Positions 16,555-26,094 are shown, counted from the first letter of the stretch. The stretch: DNA of 64,000 nucleotides from Clostridium aciditolerans (GCF_016316925.1 NZ_JAEEGB010000005.1:1-64000), one strand, 5' to 3'. The notes: generated from the letters alone by a model not told the origin. Numbers and translations are program-made.

Positions 16555-17943
16555 TTAATAATAACAAATAACTGGAGTCCCATCTTCAATATTATTAAAT
16601 ATCCCTTTTGCTAAATAGTATGGTGAGTTTATACACCCATGGGATCCACCTGTTCTGTAAATATTACCTCCGAATTCACCTCTCCAGCTTGCATCATGAA
16701 TTCCGATTCCTCCATTAAAGGGCATCCAAAAATCAACGGGAGAATTGTAACCGGGGCCTCTTAATACCGTATTCCTTTGTTTATATTTTAAACTATAAAT
16801 ACCCTGAGGTGTTGAATGATTACTGCTTACATTACCTGTAACAACATCTCCTTGTACTACTAGTGAACCATTTTTATAAAACCATAAATGTTGATTTGTT
16901 ATATCTATTTCTACATAGGTGTTCCCAATATCATTATTGCCACGAGATAAGGCCTTTTTGGCGTATGTCGGTTCTTTTGTTATTGTTTCTCCTTTCTTAA
17001 TAACTTCACCTAAATCTTGAATTTCTTTATCAGCATTGATTAACCACCCATAATCACCACCGCCAATACTTATTGTCTTTCCTGAAGATGTAACAAAATT
17101 TCTTCTTTTACCAACAGTATTATAGGTATTGAAAAATGCATTCATATAATTTTTCATTTCTTTATCATCGAAGGTGATTTCAAGATCTTCATTAACTTTA
17201 AGCCATTTATTTATTACAGAATTATCTATAGTTTCTTTGCGATCTCCAAAGGCATAGGTAATCTTTGAAGATATATATTTGTTAAGAATGTTTTTAGTCT
17301 CGGTAACTTTTGGGGATTCTGAAGTATATTTTGGCTTGGCATAACAATTAATTGCTTCCAGGTCTACTGTAGTTTCTCCTTTAAGTACTGCCTTTGACAC
17401 ATGATCATATAAAATATCTTTATTAACCTTGTTTCCACTTACTTCATTTATAATTATATAGCCTTTATCCGTATATTTAAAACTAGGATTTTTAGGTTCT
17501 ACTATATTATTAGTCTGAAAACAAGAAAGTTTATCCACTCTTTCTTTTAATAGTTTTGTATCATATGAAAGTTCATCTGTCATCTTAGAATCTTCTGAGT
17601 TAAAAGCTGCTAACACCCAATTAAAAGGGTTCTGCTTATCTTTAAAACTCTTATACTCTCCTCCCGAATTATACTTTATCCCAATATCGCTGCCTCTAAT
17701 TTGTTCGCTTTTGCCATCTCGCTCTTTTAGATTCAAAGTATAGTTCTGCAGCTCCTCTGCCATTTGTGCTTTTACTTCCTCTACAGTTTTACCCGAAACG
17801 TTAATGCAGTTAATTTCAGAACCAAAATAAAAGTGATTCATGAAATACGTTGCCATACTAAAATACAGAATAAGTACAGCACAAATAGAAATTATAATTC
17901 CTATTATAATTTTACTGCGTTTATTTTCTTCTTTTTCCGTCAT
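16555..17943 (-). CDS. L,D-transpeptidase with peptidoglycan-binding domains
   Basis: 462-aa cell-wall enzyme. The cytosolic N-terminus is followed by one membrane anchor (about residues 12-37), then extracellular domains resembling the PG_binding_4 repeat, then a C-terminal YkuD catalytic domain. The active site reads 'GIHDASWRGEFGG' and 'GSHGCINSP', with the His-Gly-Cys triad region. It would form 3-3 cross-links or attach proteins in peptidoglycan. The start at 17943 is preferred because AAGGGG lies 6 nt before that ATG, inside the longer frame from 17958. Confidence 0.9.
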   Translation of the reverse strand: MTEKEENKRSKIIIGIIISICAVLILYFSMATYFMNHFYFGSEINCINVSGKTVEEVKAQMAEELQNYTLNLKERDGKSEQIRGSDIGIKYNSGGEYKSFKDKQNPFNWVLAAFNSEDSKMTDELSYDTKLLKERVDKLSCFQTNNIVEPKNPSFKYTDKGYIIINEVSGNKVNKDILYDHVSKAVLKGETTVDLEAINCYAKPKYTSESPKVTETKNILNKYISSKITYAFGDRKETIDNSVINKWLKVNEDLEITFDDKEMKNYMNAFFNTYNTVGKRRNFVTSSGKTISIGGGDYGWLINADKEIQDLGEVIKKGETITKEPTYAKKALSRGNNDIGNTYVEIDITNQHLWFYKNGSLVVQGDVVTGNVSSNHSTPQGIYSLKYKQRNTVLRGPGYNSPVDFWMPFNGGIGIHDASWRGEFGGNIYRTGGSHGCINSPYYLAKGIFNNIEDGTPVICYY

Positions 17944-18466
17944 ACCCATCCCCTTCATATATCACTGTAAATAAATCATACATTTCATTCTATGTAGTAA
18001 TGTTGATATCTAAGACAATTATTTTAAAATTTTTTGTAATTAAAACATATATAGTAGCTCGATTCTCATAATAACTTTTAGTTGTATGAGCCTAAATTTA
18101 AGTTGTTTATCAAATTTAAATATCTATCGTATAATCTAATTGTAAACGTATTAGGGGGAACTTCAGCATTTTTATAATCATAGGTAAAATAAAATTGAAT
18201 TTTGATATGACCTTCTTACCACAGTATCAAAAGAAGATAAGTGAATTTTGAAAAAAGTTCATTATTTAACCCTAAAATCCTAAAACCCTAATTTATAATC
18301 TATTTTACCTTGGTTAAACAGATGTTAGCTTCACCCCTACTATATTAATTTTTTAACTTTAGTAGGCAAGCAATTTTAAGCTAAGGTTAAATCTATCATA
18401 AATAGAAAAATTATAGTCAATGTTGTAAACCATTGCAGATTATAAAACAAGGAGGGTGTTTTATTA
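17944..18466 (+). other. cooS upstream region with long leader
   Basis: No gene is seen. It holds the shared 51-bp element (18073-18123), a TATAAT box at 18130-18135, and about 320 nt of AT-rich leader before the cooS ATG. I could not assign a riboswitch class to the leader. Confidence 0.6.
18073..18135 (+). promoter_or_regulatory. cooS promoter with 51-bp element shared with the nif-like operon
   Basis: The element at 18073-18123 is identical at 43 of 51 positions to the minus-strand sequence at 25308-25258. Both include two GTTGTWT repeats 21 bp apart and the block TAAATTTAAGTTGTTT. In both places the -10 box (TATAAT here) begins 6 nt after the element. It is a likely activator site. Confidence 0.8.
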
Positions 18467-20359
18467 ATGGAAGACAGAGGATTATTAATACAAGCAGCTG
18501 AGGATCAACTTCTTGAAAAAGCAAAGAGAGATGGTGTGGAAACTGCCTGGGATAGAAAAGATGCTATGAAGACACCATGCGGTTTTGGTTCAGCAGGCGT
18601 ATGCTGTAGAAACTGTGCTATGGGGCCTTGTAGAGTAAGTCCAGTTCCTGGAAAAGGAGTAGAAAGAGGTATTTGCGGAGCTACAGCAGATATTATAGTT
18701 GCAAGAAACTTCGCAAGAATGTGTGCAGCTGGTTCAGCCTCTCACTCAGATCACGGTAGATCACTATGTCTTTATCTAGAGAATGCATCAAGAGATGGAC
18801 AAATAAATATAAGAGATGAGAAGAAACTTGCATCTGTTGCTAAAAAATATAGTATTGAAACTGAAGGAAGAGATATTTATGATGTGGCACATGATGTAGC
18901 TGCAGCTACATTGAATGAGTTTGGTAAACCTCATGGAAACTTAATCTTCTCCTCAGCTCTACCTAAAAAGAGAAGAGAAGTTTGGGACAAACTTGGTGTA
19001 ACTCCAAGAGCAATTGATAAAGATATAGTTAGCATAATGCACTCAACTCACATTGGATGTTCAGGAGATGCTAAAAATCTTATCAACATGTCAATGAGAG
19101 CATCTCTTGGAGATGGATGGGGTGGTTCTTATATAGCAACTGAAATCAGTGATATTTTATTCAAAACTCCATCACCAGTAGAAACTCAAGCTAACTTAGG
19201 TGTATTAGAAACTAATTCAGTTAATATTATATTACATGGTCACGAACCATCACTTTCCGAATCAATTGTAGCAGCAGCAGAAGACCCTGAACTTATTGCT
19301 CTTGCAAAAGCTCAAGGAGCAGATGGAATAAATGTTTGCGGTATGTGTTGTACTGGAAACGAAATAACAATGAGACATGGTATTAAGATGGCAGGAAACT
19401 TCCTTCAACAGGAGCTTGCAGTAGTAACCGGTGCAGTTGAAGCGGTAATAGTTGATGTTCAATGCATAATGCCATCCCTTGCAAAGCTTTCAAAATCTTA
19501 TCATACTAAATTCATAACAACCTCACCAAAAGCTGAAATAACAGATTCAACATATATTGAGTTTGAAGAACACAGACCATATGACTCTGCAAAAGAAATA
19601 ATAAAAGAAGCTGTTTTAAATTACAAAAATAGAAATAGAGATAATGTTTTAATTCCTGATGAAAAATGTGAAGCTTTAGTTGGATTTAGTACAGAAGCTA
19701 TAGTAGATGGTCTTGACAAAGTTGTTAATTCAAACATAGACCCTCTGCAAACAGTTAAACCTCTTGCAGATGTTATTTTATCTGGTACCCTCAGAGGTGC
19801 AGCTGCCTTTGTTGGCTGTAATAATCCAAAGGTTCCACATGATGAACCTACAGTAAAAATGATGAAGTATCTAATTGCTCATGATGTAATAATAATTGTT
19901 ACTGGTTGTGCAGCTCATGCAGCAGCTAAAGCTGGTTTATTATTACCAGAAGCAAAAGAACTAGCTGGTCCTGGACTCAAGACTGTATGTAGTTTGTTAG
20001 GTATTCCACCAATTCTTCATCAAGGTTCTTGTGTTGATATCAGCCGTAACTTACAACTTGCTGGAGAGCTGGCAAATCATTTAGGCGTAGATATCAGTGA
20101 CCTGCCAGTAGTTGGTGCTGCTCCAGAGTGGATGTCAGAAAAAGCTGTAGCTATAGGAACTTACGTAGTAGGAAGCGGTATAGATGCTTGGCTCGGAGTT
20201 GTTCCTCCTGTAACTGGTTCCCCATTTGTTACAGATTACCTATTAAATAAGATGGAAGAAGACTACGGTGCTAAATTCTATGTAGAAACTGATCCACAAA
20301 AAGCAGCTGAACAAATGTTTGAAAGAATAGAAGCAAAACGTAAAAAAATAAATATTTAA
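18467..20359 (+). CDS. cooS: Anaerobic Ni-carbon monoxide dehydrogenase, catalytic subunit
   Basis: 630-aa CODH that oxidises CO to CO2 or the reverse, cytosolic, active as a homodimer. All metal ligands are present. D/B clusters: C38, C46, C47, C50, C55, C70. Ni-Fe-S C-cluster: H259, C295, C333, C451, C481, C522, at spacings very close to Carboxydothermus CooS. AGGAGGG precedes the ATG. No cooF, ACS subunit or CooC follows, so it is a stand-alone CODH. A terminator separates it from the convergent nitrogenase-like operon, with which it shares an upstream element. Confidence 0.97.
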   Translation: MEDRGLLIQAAEDQLLEKAKRDGVETAWDRKDAMKTPCGFGSAGVCCRNCAMGPCRVSPVPGKGVERGICGATADIIVARNFARMCAAGSASHSDHGRSLCLYLENASRDGQINIRDEKKLASVAKKYSIETEGRDIYDVAHDVAAATLNEFGKPHGNLIFSSALPKKRREVWDKLGVTPRAIDKDIVSIMHSTHIGCSGDAKNLINMSMRASLGDGWGGSYIATEISDILFKTPSPVETQANLGVLETNSVNIILHGHEPSLSESIVAAAEDPELIALAKAQGADGINVCGMCCTGNEITMRHGIKMAGNFLQQELAVVTGAVEAVIVDVQCIMPSLAKLSKSYHTKFITTSPKAEITDSTYIEFEEHRPYDSAKEIIKEAVLNYKNRNRDNVLIPDEKCEALVGFSTEAIVDGLDKVVNSNIDPLQTVKPLADVILSGTLRGAAAFVGCNNPKVPHDEPTVKMMKYLIAHDVIIIVTGCAAHAAAKAGLLLPEAKELAGPGLKTVCSLLGIPPILHQGSCVDISRNLQLAGELANHLGVDISDLPVVGAAPEWMSEKAVAIGTYVVGSGIDAWLGVVPPVTGSPFVTDYLLNKMEEDYGAKFYVETDPQKAAEQMFERIEAKRKKINI

Positions 20360-20368
20360 GATTTTAAA

Positions 20369-20391
20369 GCAGGCACCTCTCAAGTGCCTGC
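20369..20391. terminator. Terminator between cooS and the nif-like operon
   Basis: GCAGGCAC and its complement enclose a 7-nt loop, followed by TTTCT. It probably serves both convergent units. Confidence 0.85.
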
Positions 20392-20397
20392 TTTCTA

Positions 20398-21261
20398 TTA
20401 GCCATGAGAGAAGGTTTCAAGATATTTATATGTTCCATAGAGCTTATTTGAAAGATCTTCCCTGCCAGGTATTCCACATGCATCTGCACGGCAGTGTTTG
20501 CAATGTCTAAATATCTCAATATGCTTTTCAGCTATTTCTCTTGCTTTATTCAATTGTTCGCAGGTAGGAGCATGAATATGACTTAATTCATGTTGAGGTA
20601 TCAGTGGTATGATGTTATATAAAGTTGCTCCATGTGCTTTAATGGTTTTAGCTATTTCTTCTATATGCTCATCATTGATACCTGGAATTAATACGGAATT
20701 TACCTTTACCATAACTCCAAGTCTGTTCATTTCATCTATACCCTTCAGCTGATTAGCTATAAGAATTATGGCTGCTTCTTCGCCATAGTATTTCTTCCCC
20801 TCATATATTACATGGGATATAATTTTACTTTGAATGCATGGATCAACGGCATTTATAGTTACAGTCACAGTTCTTACTCCTGCATCATAAATTTCCTTAG
20901 CATATCTATAAAGCAAAAGTCCATTGGTGCTAAGGCATTTTATAAGTTCAGGATAGGCCTCATCAATAAGTCTAAATGTCTTAATAGCTTCAGTGGTCGC
21001 TAGTGTATCGCCGGGGCCAGCTATGCCTACTACAGTTATTTGAGGGCAAAGCTCTAAAGCTCTTTTAACTATTCCCACAGCATCCTTTGGAGCTAATATT
21101 CCCTTTGAAACGCCAGGCCTCTCCTCATTATTGTTACATTCCCTTTTACAGAACCTGCATTGAATATTGCAGCTAGAACTTACAGGAAGATGAATTCTCC
21201 CAAAATTTAAATGAGCTTCCCCTCCTAAACAGGGATGAAGCTTAGAAATATGATTTATCAT
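20398..21261 (-). CDS. NifB-like radical SAM cofactor-assembly protein
   Basis: 287-aa radical SAM protein with the NifB signature. The SAM-cluster motif C31-x3-C35-x2-C38 lies in 'CNIQCRFCKRECNNNEERPG'. Upstream 'HPC' (C11), C42, 'CLSTNG' and C-terminal 'HCKHCRADACG' are NifB landmarks that hold the K1/K2 clusters. It is the single-domain form without a NifX-like tail. NifB makes the carbide-centred Fe-S precursor of nitrogenase cofactors, so its presence implies a NifB-co-type cofactor in the linked reductase. It is the last gene of the four-gene operon, with AAGGAG upstream. Confidence 0.9.
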   Translation of the reverse strand: MINHISKLHPCLGGEAHLNFGRIHLPVSSSCNIQCRFCKRECNNNEERPGVSKGILAPKDAVGIVKRALELCPQITVVGIAGPGDTLATTEAIKTFRLIDEAYPELIKCLSTNGLLLYRYAKEIYDAGVRTVTVTINAVDPCIQSKIISHVIYEGKKYYGEEAAIILIANQLKGIDEMNRLGVMVKVNSVLIPGINDEHIEEIAKTIKAHGATLYNIIPLIPQHELSHIHAPTCEQLNKAREIAEKHIEIFRHCKHCRADACGIPGREDLSNKLYGTYKYLETFSHG

Positions 21262-21333
21262 ACTATTTTCTCCTTGTCCTACTATCTCTCTTGTTTAGGC
21301 ATCTGAAAGAAAATAAATATACTAACATACTGA

Positions 21334-22188
21334 CTAGCTATTTTTTGAAGATTCCTTAAGCAGAGAATCAGCCCACTGCTTACCCCAGGATCTTAGCTCT
21401 TGAATATCAAGAGGAAAAGGCACTTTTGACTCAGTATGTCTAGCTATTTTCTCTGCTAATGCAGTATAAATTTTAGCCTGCTCTGAATCCGGTGCAACTT
21501 CAATAGTAGTCTTACCTTGAAGCTCACTATGTGTAACGGTAACTGACCTTGGCACATACTCCATTATCTGAGTATTTGTTTTATTAGCAAAGTCATCAAG
21601 TATATCTCTGTCATAAGGTTTATTAATAGAATTTGCTATAATGCCGCCAAGTAATGCTCCACCGGAATTAGAGTATTTTTTAATGCCTTTAAATAAATTG
21701 TTTGATGCATATATAGACATAAAATCCGAAGATGATACTGTAAATACATGCTCCGCTATTCCCTCTCTTATTGGAACTGCAAAGCCGCCGCATACAACAT
21801 CTCCTAAAACATCGTATATAACATAATCTAAATCCAGTTCTTCAAATACCCTTTGTTGTTTGAAAAGCTGCACCGCTGTAATAATCCCTCTGCCTGCACA
21901 GCCAACTCCAGGTGCTGGTCCACCTGACTCCACGCAGTAGACTCCATTAAAGCCTTGAAAAATTACATCAAGTGCATTCACTTTATTTTTTTCACGCAAA
22001 GTATCTAAAACTGTAGGGATATACGTACCTTCTCTCAGTGTATTGGTTGAATCACTTTTAGGATCACAACCAAACTGCATAACCTTATACCCCATTTTAC
22101 TTAATGCTGCACTTATGTTAGAAGTTGTTGTAGATTTGCCTATACCACCCTTGCCATATATTGCGATTCCTTTAACTTTTCCTGCCAC
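21334..22188 (-). CDS. NifH-like reductase (Fe protein)
   Basis: 284-aa P-loop ATPase with very high resemblance to nitrogenase Fe protein: Walker A 'YGKGGIGKSTTTSN', 'GCDPKSDST', 'ESGGPAPGVGCAGRG' and 'YDVLGDVVCGGFA'. Both Fe4S4 ligands (C97, C133) and the ADP-ribosylatable Arg (R100) are kept. It would deliver electrons to the linked NifD/K-like complex with ATP hydrolysis. GTG start with GGGGGGA upstream. It is the third gene of the operon. Confidence 0.95.
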   Translation of the reverse strand: MAGKVKGIAIYGKGGIGKSTTTSNISAALSKMGYKVMQFGCDPKSDSTNTLREGTYIPTVLDTLREKNKVNALDVIFQGFNGVYCVESGGPAPGVGCAGRGIITAVQLFKQQRVFEELDLDYVIYDVLGDVVCGGFAVPIREGIAEHVFTVSSSDFMSIYASNNLFKGIKKYSNSGGALLGGIIANSINKPYDRDILDDFANKTNTQIMEYVPRSVTVTHSELQGKTTIEVAPDSEQAKIYTALAEKIARHTESKVPFPLDIQELRSWGKQWADSLLKESSKNS

Positions 22189-22257
22189 TTTATTCCCCCC
22201 TGTTACTAATCTGCTATTTATCCGATGGGATTAAAACTCCACCTGATGTCAAGAACT

Positions 22258-23652
22258 CTATTTATATGCTGCCAAAATATTGTCATATATATCTTCTGCC
22301 AGCCTAAGACCTCCACTGTATCCAACATAGCTTCTATCTAAAACCAGTCTGTGCATAACTGGCAAAGATATATTCAGCCAAAATCCCTTTAGCTGATTTG
22401 CTATATCTATATCCCAGGAGCTTCCCAAAAATAAGGGTTTATGTCCATCATAATGGTATTCCCTCAGCATATGAGCTATCTTTCCTCCATCAATTTCGAA
22501 TATAACCTTAGCTGAGATGCTTTTAGATAAATGCTTAAATTCCTTTATTATAATTTCTCTATATTCTTCTGGTATATCCTCTGTGATATATTGATCTCCT
22601 GGCAAAATACCAAGCTCCTTTAATAGAAACTTACTAACCCCAAGTGCATAGAAAGAATCATTTATATTAAAAAATCTATCTGCTATGTCAAAGCGAAATT
22701 CAGTGAAGAAATCCACTGCTCTTTCAATGTAATAGTAAAATTTCCTTTCTTCTTTTTGAACAAAGCTTTCAACCTTCTCCTTGTCTAGCTTTGCAAATTC
22801 TCCAACGGACCTTAGAAATTTACTTGTTTCATTTCCCCCTATAGGCAAAACTGGATAATGTAAATATGGCGTCCCATATTTGCTTTCAAGTAACTGAGCA
22901 GTTTTTAATCCTACCCAAGGGGACAAAACTAAATTAAATTCTGCATTAGGAATTCTTTTCCACTCTTTAACTCCTTCAGATTCCGGTCCAAAGAATGTAT
23001 TTACCTCTAATCCTATACCCTCTAACAACTGTTTTATTTCTTTCAAGTTTCCACTCCAAAAACTATCTTGGTATGGAATCACAGACCAAAGGTTTACTAA
23101 CCCCTTTTCCTTTTCACCTTCAACATCACCGATAAATTGATCTATAATAGCTTCAATTACTAACTCATGACCTTTATAATTGGTTCCTTTAAATCCGCCA
23201 GTTTCTGCAAAAACTATTGGTATCCCTTTATTTTGATATTCTTTTACTACCTGTCCTACATCATCACCAACTATATCAGCGGTACATCCCGTTAAAACAA
23301 CAAATAAGTCCCCTTTTAAGACTTTTAACGTTCCATCTATTACTTCTCTTAATCGATCTTCTCCACCAAATACCACTTCCCTTTCCGATGAGTTAGTACA
23401 AGGAATAGCGCTTCCCCCAGTACAGCCTCCTCCCTGGTATCCTGACGTAATACTTAATCCACGAAAGAGTTTATATCCACAGCCTGGACCTGAATGCAGT
23501 ATTGGAATAGCTTTATTAATTGCTACTACTGTTTGTTGGGCTCCTAGGGCACAATAATGTCTCGGTTGTTCAACAACATTACTTATTTTATTTCTCCACC
23601 ATATTAAAGTAGAATTCCATTTCTCTATGCGCTGTAAATCCTTATTATTCAT
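22258..23652 (-). CDS. NifK-like subunit of a nitrogenase-like reductase
   Basis: 464-aa protein of the nitrogenase component 1 family. Three P-cluster-type cysteines are present: C34 in 'YCALGAQQ', C58 in 'HSGPGCGYK' and C123 in 'LTGCTADIVGDD'. It is shorter than NifK (about 520 aa), lacking the N-terminal extension. Extra cysteines C77 and C85 lie in 'GGGCTGGSAIPC'. It overlaps the NifD-like gene by 8 nt, indicating translational coupling and a heteromeric complex. Alternatively it could be a NifN-like scaffold, but no other catalytic pair is encoded here. Confidence 0.85.
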   Translation of the reverse strand: MNNKDLQRIEKWNSTLIWWRNKISNVVEQPRHYCALGAQQTVVAINKAIPILHSGPGCGYKLFRGLSITSGYQGGGCTGGSAIPCTNSSEREVVFGGEDRLREVIDGTLKVLKGDLFVVLTGCTADIVGDDVGQVVKEYQNKGIPIVFAETGGFKGTNYKGHELVIEAIIDQFIGDVEGEKEKGLVNLWSVIPYQDSFWSGNLKEIKQLLEGIGLEVNTFFGPESEGVKEWKRIPNAEFNLVLSPWVGLKTAQLLESKYGTPYLHYPVLPIGGNETSKFLRSVGEFAKLDKEKVESFVQKEERKFYYYIERAVDFFTEFRFDIADRFFNINDSFYALGVSKFLLKELGILPGDQYITEDIPEEYREIIIKEFKHLSKSISAKVIFEIDGGKIAHMLREYHYDGHKPLFLGSSWDIDIANQLKGFWLNISLPVMHRLVLDRSYVGYSGGLRLAEDIYDNILAAYK

Positions 23653-25117
23653 GTTGTTCCCTCCCTAAAGACCTATACGGATCCTGCCTTAGCCACCAGT
23701 TAGTGTATGGAAGTTCTGAATGGGCTGCAATGTTCTCTACAAAGTCCTTAGTTGAAAGAACATCTAAAATCTTCTTGCCATAGTTAATAATTCCTTGATA
23801 TCCTATACCAAATTGTTCATCTCCTACTAATAAAGTTGGTACTCCAAGCTTAACTCCCCAAACTGCTAAACCTCCATGCCTTACGACTAATAGGTCTGGT
23901 TTTAACTTATTTAGTACATTCACCAATTCGAAGACTTGCTTATTGCAGACACTGAAATTTTTAATGTCTCCATAAGTTTCAACTACATGTTTCAAGGCGT
24001 CACTTCTCTCATCTCCATTGTCATAATGAGGATCATGATGAAATATTCCTGCTCCAACAACCTCCATTTCCAGATCACTAAGCAGTGCTAATAAACTATG
24101 CCCATGAGCTGCACCAGCGGATACATAAACTCTTTTCCCTTTTAATTTATCTTTTATATCTTCAAGCTCCTCTGAAATTCTTTCTCTTTCTTTTTCTATA
24201 AGTATTTCAACTTCTTTCTTTTTGCCAGTTGACCTACCAAGCTCTCTAAAAAATTCATCTGTACCTTTAAGACCATAAGGTGGCGGTGATTTGACCTCTG
24301 GAACTCCATATTCTTGTTCCAGGGCTGCGGCTAGATAGGTTCCTAAGGTAGAACAAACTTGAACTGTAGCAGCTGCTTCAGATATTCTCTTTAGCTGATC
24401 GACGGTGGTGAAGGGTACAATATAATTCGGTCTAAGCCCTATTCTTGCAAATAAATCAGTAAATACATCGCTGCCCCAAAAATTTATAATATTAATTAAG
24501 TCTTTTTTCTTTTTAATAGGTGGTTTAACTATTTTTCTAACAATAGCATGAAAAGCAGAGTCAAAACCTGTTGCCCATATTTGCGATTTAAAACCTTCAC
24601 AAGAAACATACACTACTGGAATGCCTAGTTCTTTTTCCAGTTCATCCGTTATACCTGACACATCATCTCCAATAATACCGGATGCACAGGAAGCTGTTAC
24701 AAATATAGCCTTTGGTCTAAATCTTACATAAGCATCTCTTATAGCTTCTTTTAACTTAACTTCACCTCCATAAACCATGTCTTTCTCTTGGAGGTTTGTA
24801 CTTAGTAACTTAACATTTTTTAAAGGTAAATTTCTTCTTATTTGCTCCGCTCTATTAGTGAAGTTAAATTCAGCAAAATCCGCACTGCATCCTATTGGTC
24901 CATGATTTATTACTGCAACATCCCGTATCATTACAAGCATGGACAATGCCCTACTGGAGCTGCATTCGAGACATTGGCTAAAGGAACGATTCCTATGACA
25001 ACATTTGTTCCTCTTAGATTTATGACATAACTCCTTGGCAGTTCCAATGAACCCGTTGCTTGAAGCTAACCTAGCTTCCCTGATTTCAACTTCAGGTGAT
25101 TTTATATTAATGGTCAA
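23645..25117 (-). CDS. NifD-like subunit of a nitrogenase-like reductase
   Basis: 490-aa nitrogenase component 1 family protein. P-cluster cysteines are C49 or C52, C77 ('HGPIGCSAD') and C144 ('TASCASGIIGDD'). The cofactor cysteine is C255 ('QVCSTLGTYLAAALEQEYG'), matching NifD Cys275. The NifD His442 position falls in 'VPTLLVGDEQFGIGYQG' and is not histidine, so this is not a bona fide nitrogenase. TTG start with AAAGGAGG upstream. It is the first gene of the operon, behind the element shared with cooS. The substrate is unknown. Confidence 0.85.
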   Translation of the reverse strand: MTINIKSPEVEIREARLASSNGFIGTAKELCHKSKRNKCCHRNRSFSQCLECSSSRALSMLVMIRDVAVINHGPIGCSADFAEFNFTNRAEQIRRNLPLKNVKLLSTNLQEKDMVYGGEVKLKEAIRDAYVRFRPKAIFVTASCASGIIGDDVSGITDELEKELGIPVVYVSCEGFKSQIWATGFDSAFHAIVRKIVKPPIKKKKDLINIINFWGSDVFTDLFARIGLRPNYIVPFTTVDQLKRISEAAATVQVCSTLGTYLAAALEQEYGVPEVKSPPPYGLKGTDEFFRELGRSTGKKKEVEILIEKERERISEELEDIKDKLKGKRVYVSAGAAHGHSLLALLSDLEMEVVGAGIFHHDPHYDNGDERSDALKHVVETYGDIKNFSVCNKQVFELVNVLNKLKPDLLVVRHGGLAVWGVKLGVPTLLVGDEQFGIGYQGIINYGKKILDVLSTKDFVENIAAHSELPYTNWWLRQDPYRSLGREQHE

Positions 25118-25245
25118 TTATATCCCTCCTTTTAAGTTCTCTAATAACTATTGATAAAGTTTAAATATAAAATTAAGCTTTATTAATATGATTTAAGGCA
25201 TAAAAGACCAGTAAAACTTCAATTTTATCCTATGTGTACAGATAA

Positions 25246-25308
25246 ATTGTATAACATATATTTATCTTTGAAAAACAACTTAAATTTATTCATATACAAC
25301 CAAAAGTT
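25246..25308 (-). promoter_or_regulatory. Promoter of the nif-like operon with shared 51-bp element
   Basis: The element at 25258-25308 (minus) matches 18073-18123 at 43 of 51 bases. The -10 box TACAAT (complement at 25246-25251) begins 6 nt after it, as in cooS. The remaining part of the 305-bp gap to the divergent ytaF gene shows nothing else I can name. Confidence 0.8.
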
Positions 25309-25422
25309 GGTATAATAAAAATTCTATCTTCATGATTTTAAAAAACTTTTTTTAATTCTTAATCACACTAAAATTTAGAAGTCATATACTAAAACGGAAA
25401 GAATGAAAAAAGGAGACCATAT

Positions 25423-26037
25423 ATGGCATTAATTTTATCTGCATTATTGTTTAGTTTATCATCTAACTTAGATAATGTGGTTGTAGGTATCGCTTATGGA
25501 ATAAAGAAAATAAAGATAGGAATAATTTCAAATTTTATAATAGCAGCTATAACATCTACAGGAACATTTTTATCTATGTCACTTGGAATTTATATATCAA
25601 AATTCTTGCCTCATACTGTAGCAAATGCATTAGGTGCTGGAGCTATTATTGTATTGGGGGTATATTTTATAAGCCAAAGCATAATAAAACTTATAAATAA
25701 TAAGAAATCAAAAGAACTTGCTTTAAAAGATATTACTGACATGATTGAATATGCTGAGAAATCAGATTTGGATAACTCTGGTGATATAAATATAAAAGAA
25801 GCTCTCATTGTAGCATTCGGATTAACCTTCAACAACTTAGGAACTGGTGTGGCAGCCAGTATAACAGGAGTTAGTATTCAATTTACAGTGGTATTCACAT
25901 TTATATTAAGTATTCTTACGATTATACTTGGTGAAGCTGTAGGTAATCATGTATTGGGTAAAGTATTTGGTAAATATGCACCATTAATTTCAGGCATATT
26001 GCTAATAGTACTTGGTATAATTGAATTCCTTAATTAG
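25423..26037 (+). CDS. ytaF: YtaF/MntP-like membrane protein
   Basis: 204-aa membrane protein with six predicted helices in two repeats ('ALLFSLSSNLDNVVVGIAYG' and 'ALIVAFGLTFNNLGTGVAAS'), the pattern of the MntP/YtaF group. YtaF is annotated as a sporulation membrane protein, and MntP is a manganese exporter. The central loop 'DLDNSGDINIKEA' looks like a calcium-binding EF-loop. AGGAGACC precedes the ATG. It sits 60 bp upstream of a Mn2+ riboswitch controlling the next transporter, consistent with divalent metal handling. Confidence 0.8.
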   Translation: MALILSALLFSLSSNLDNVVVGIAYGIKKIKIGIISNFIIAAITSTGTFLSMSLGIYISKFLPHTVANALGAGAIIVLGVYFISQSIIKLINNKKSKELALKDITDMIEYAEKSDLDNSGDINIKEALIVAFGLTFNNLGTGVAASITGVSIQFTVVFTFILSILTIILGEAVGNHVLGKVFGKYAPLISGILLIVLGIIEFLN

Positions 26038-26094
26038 CAGTTCTTATTTTTGAGTTATATTACAAATAAATATCGGTTAATAAAAATAACTCAC

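Noticed and set aside
20398-25117. A classical nitrogen-fixation (nif) operon
   Set aside because: No His442 equivalent in the D-like subunit, shortened K-like subunit, no nifE, nifN, nifV or nifX nearby, and D/K/H/B gene order differs from clostridial nif.
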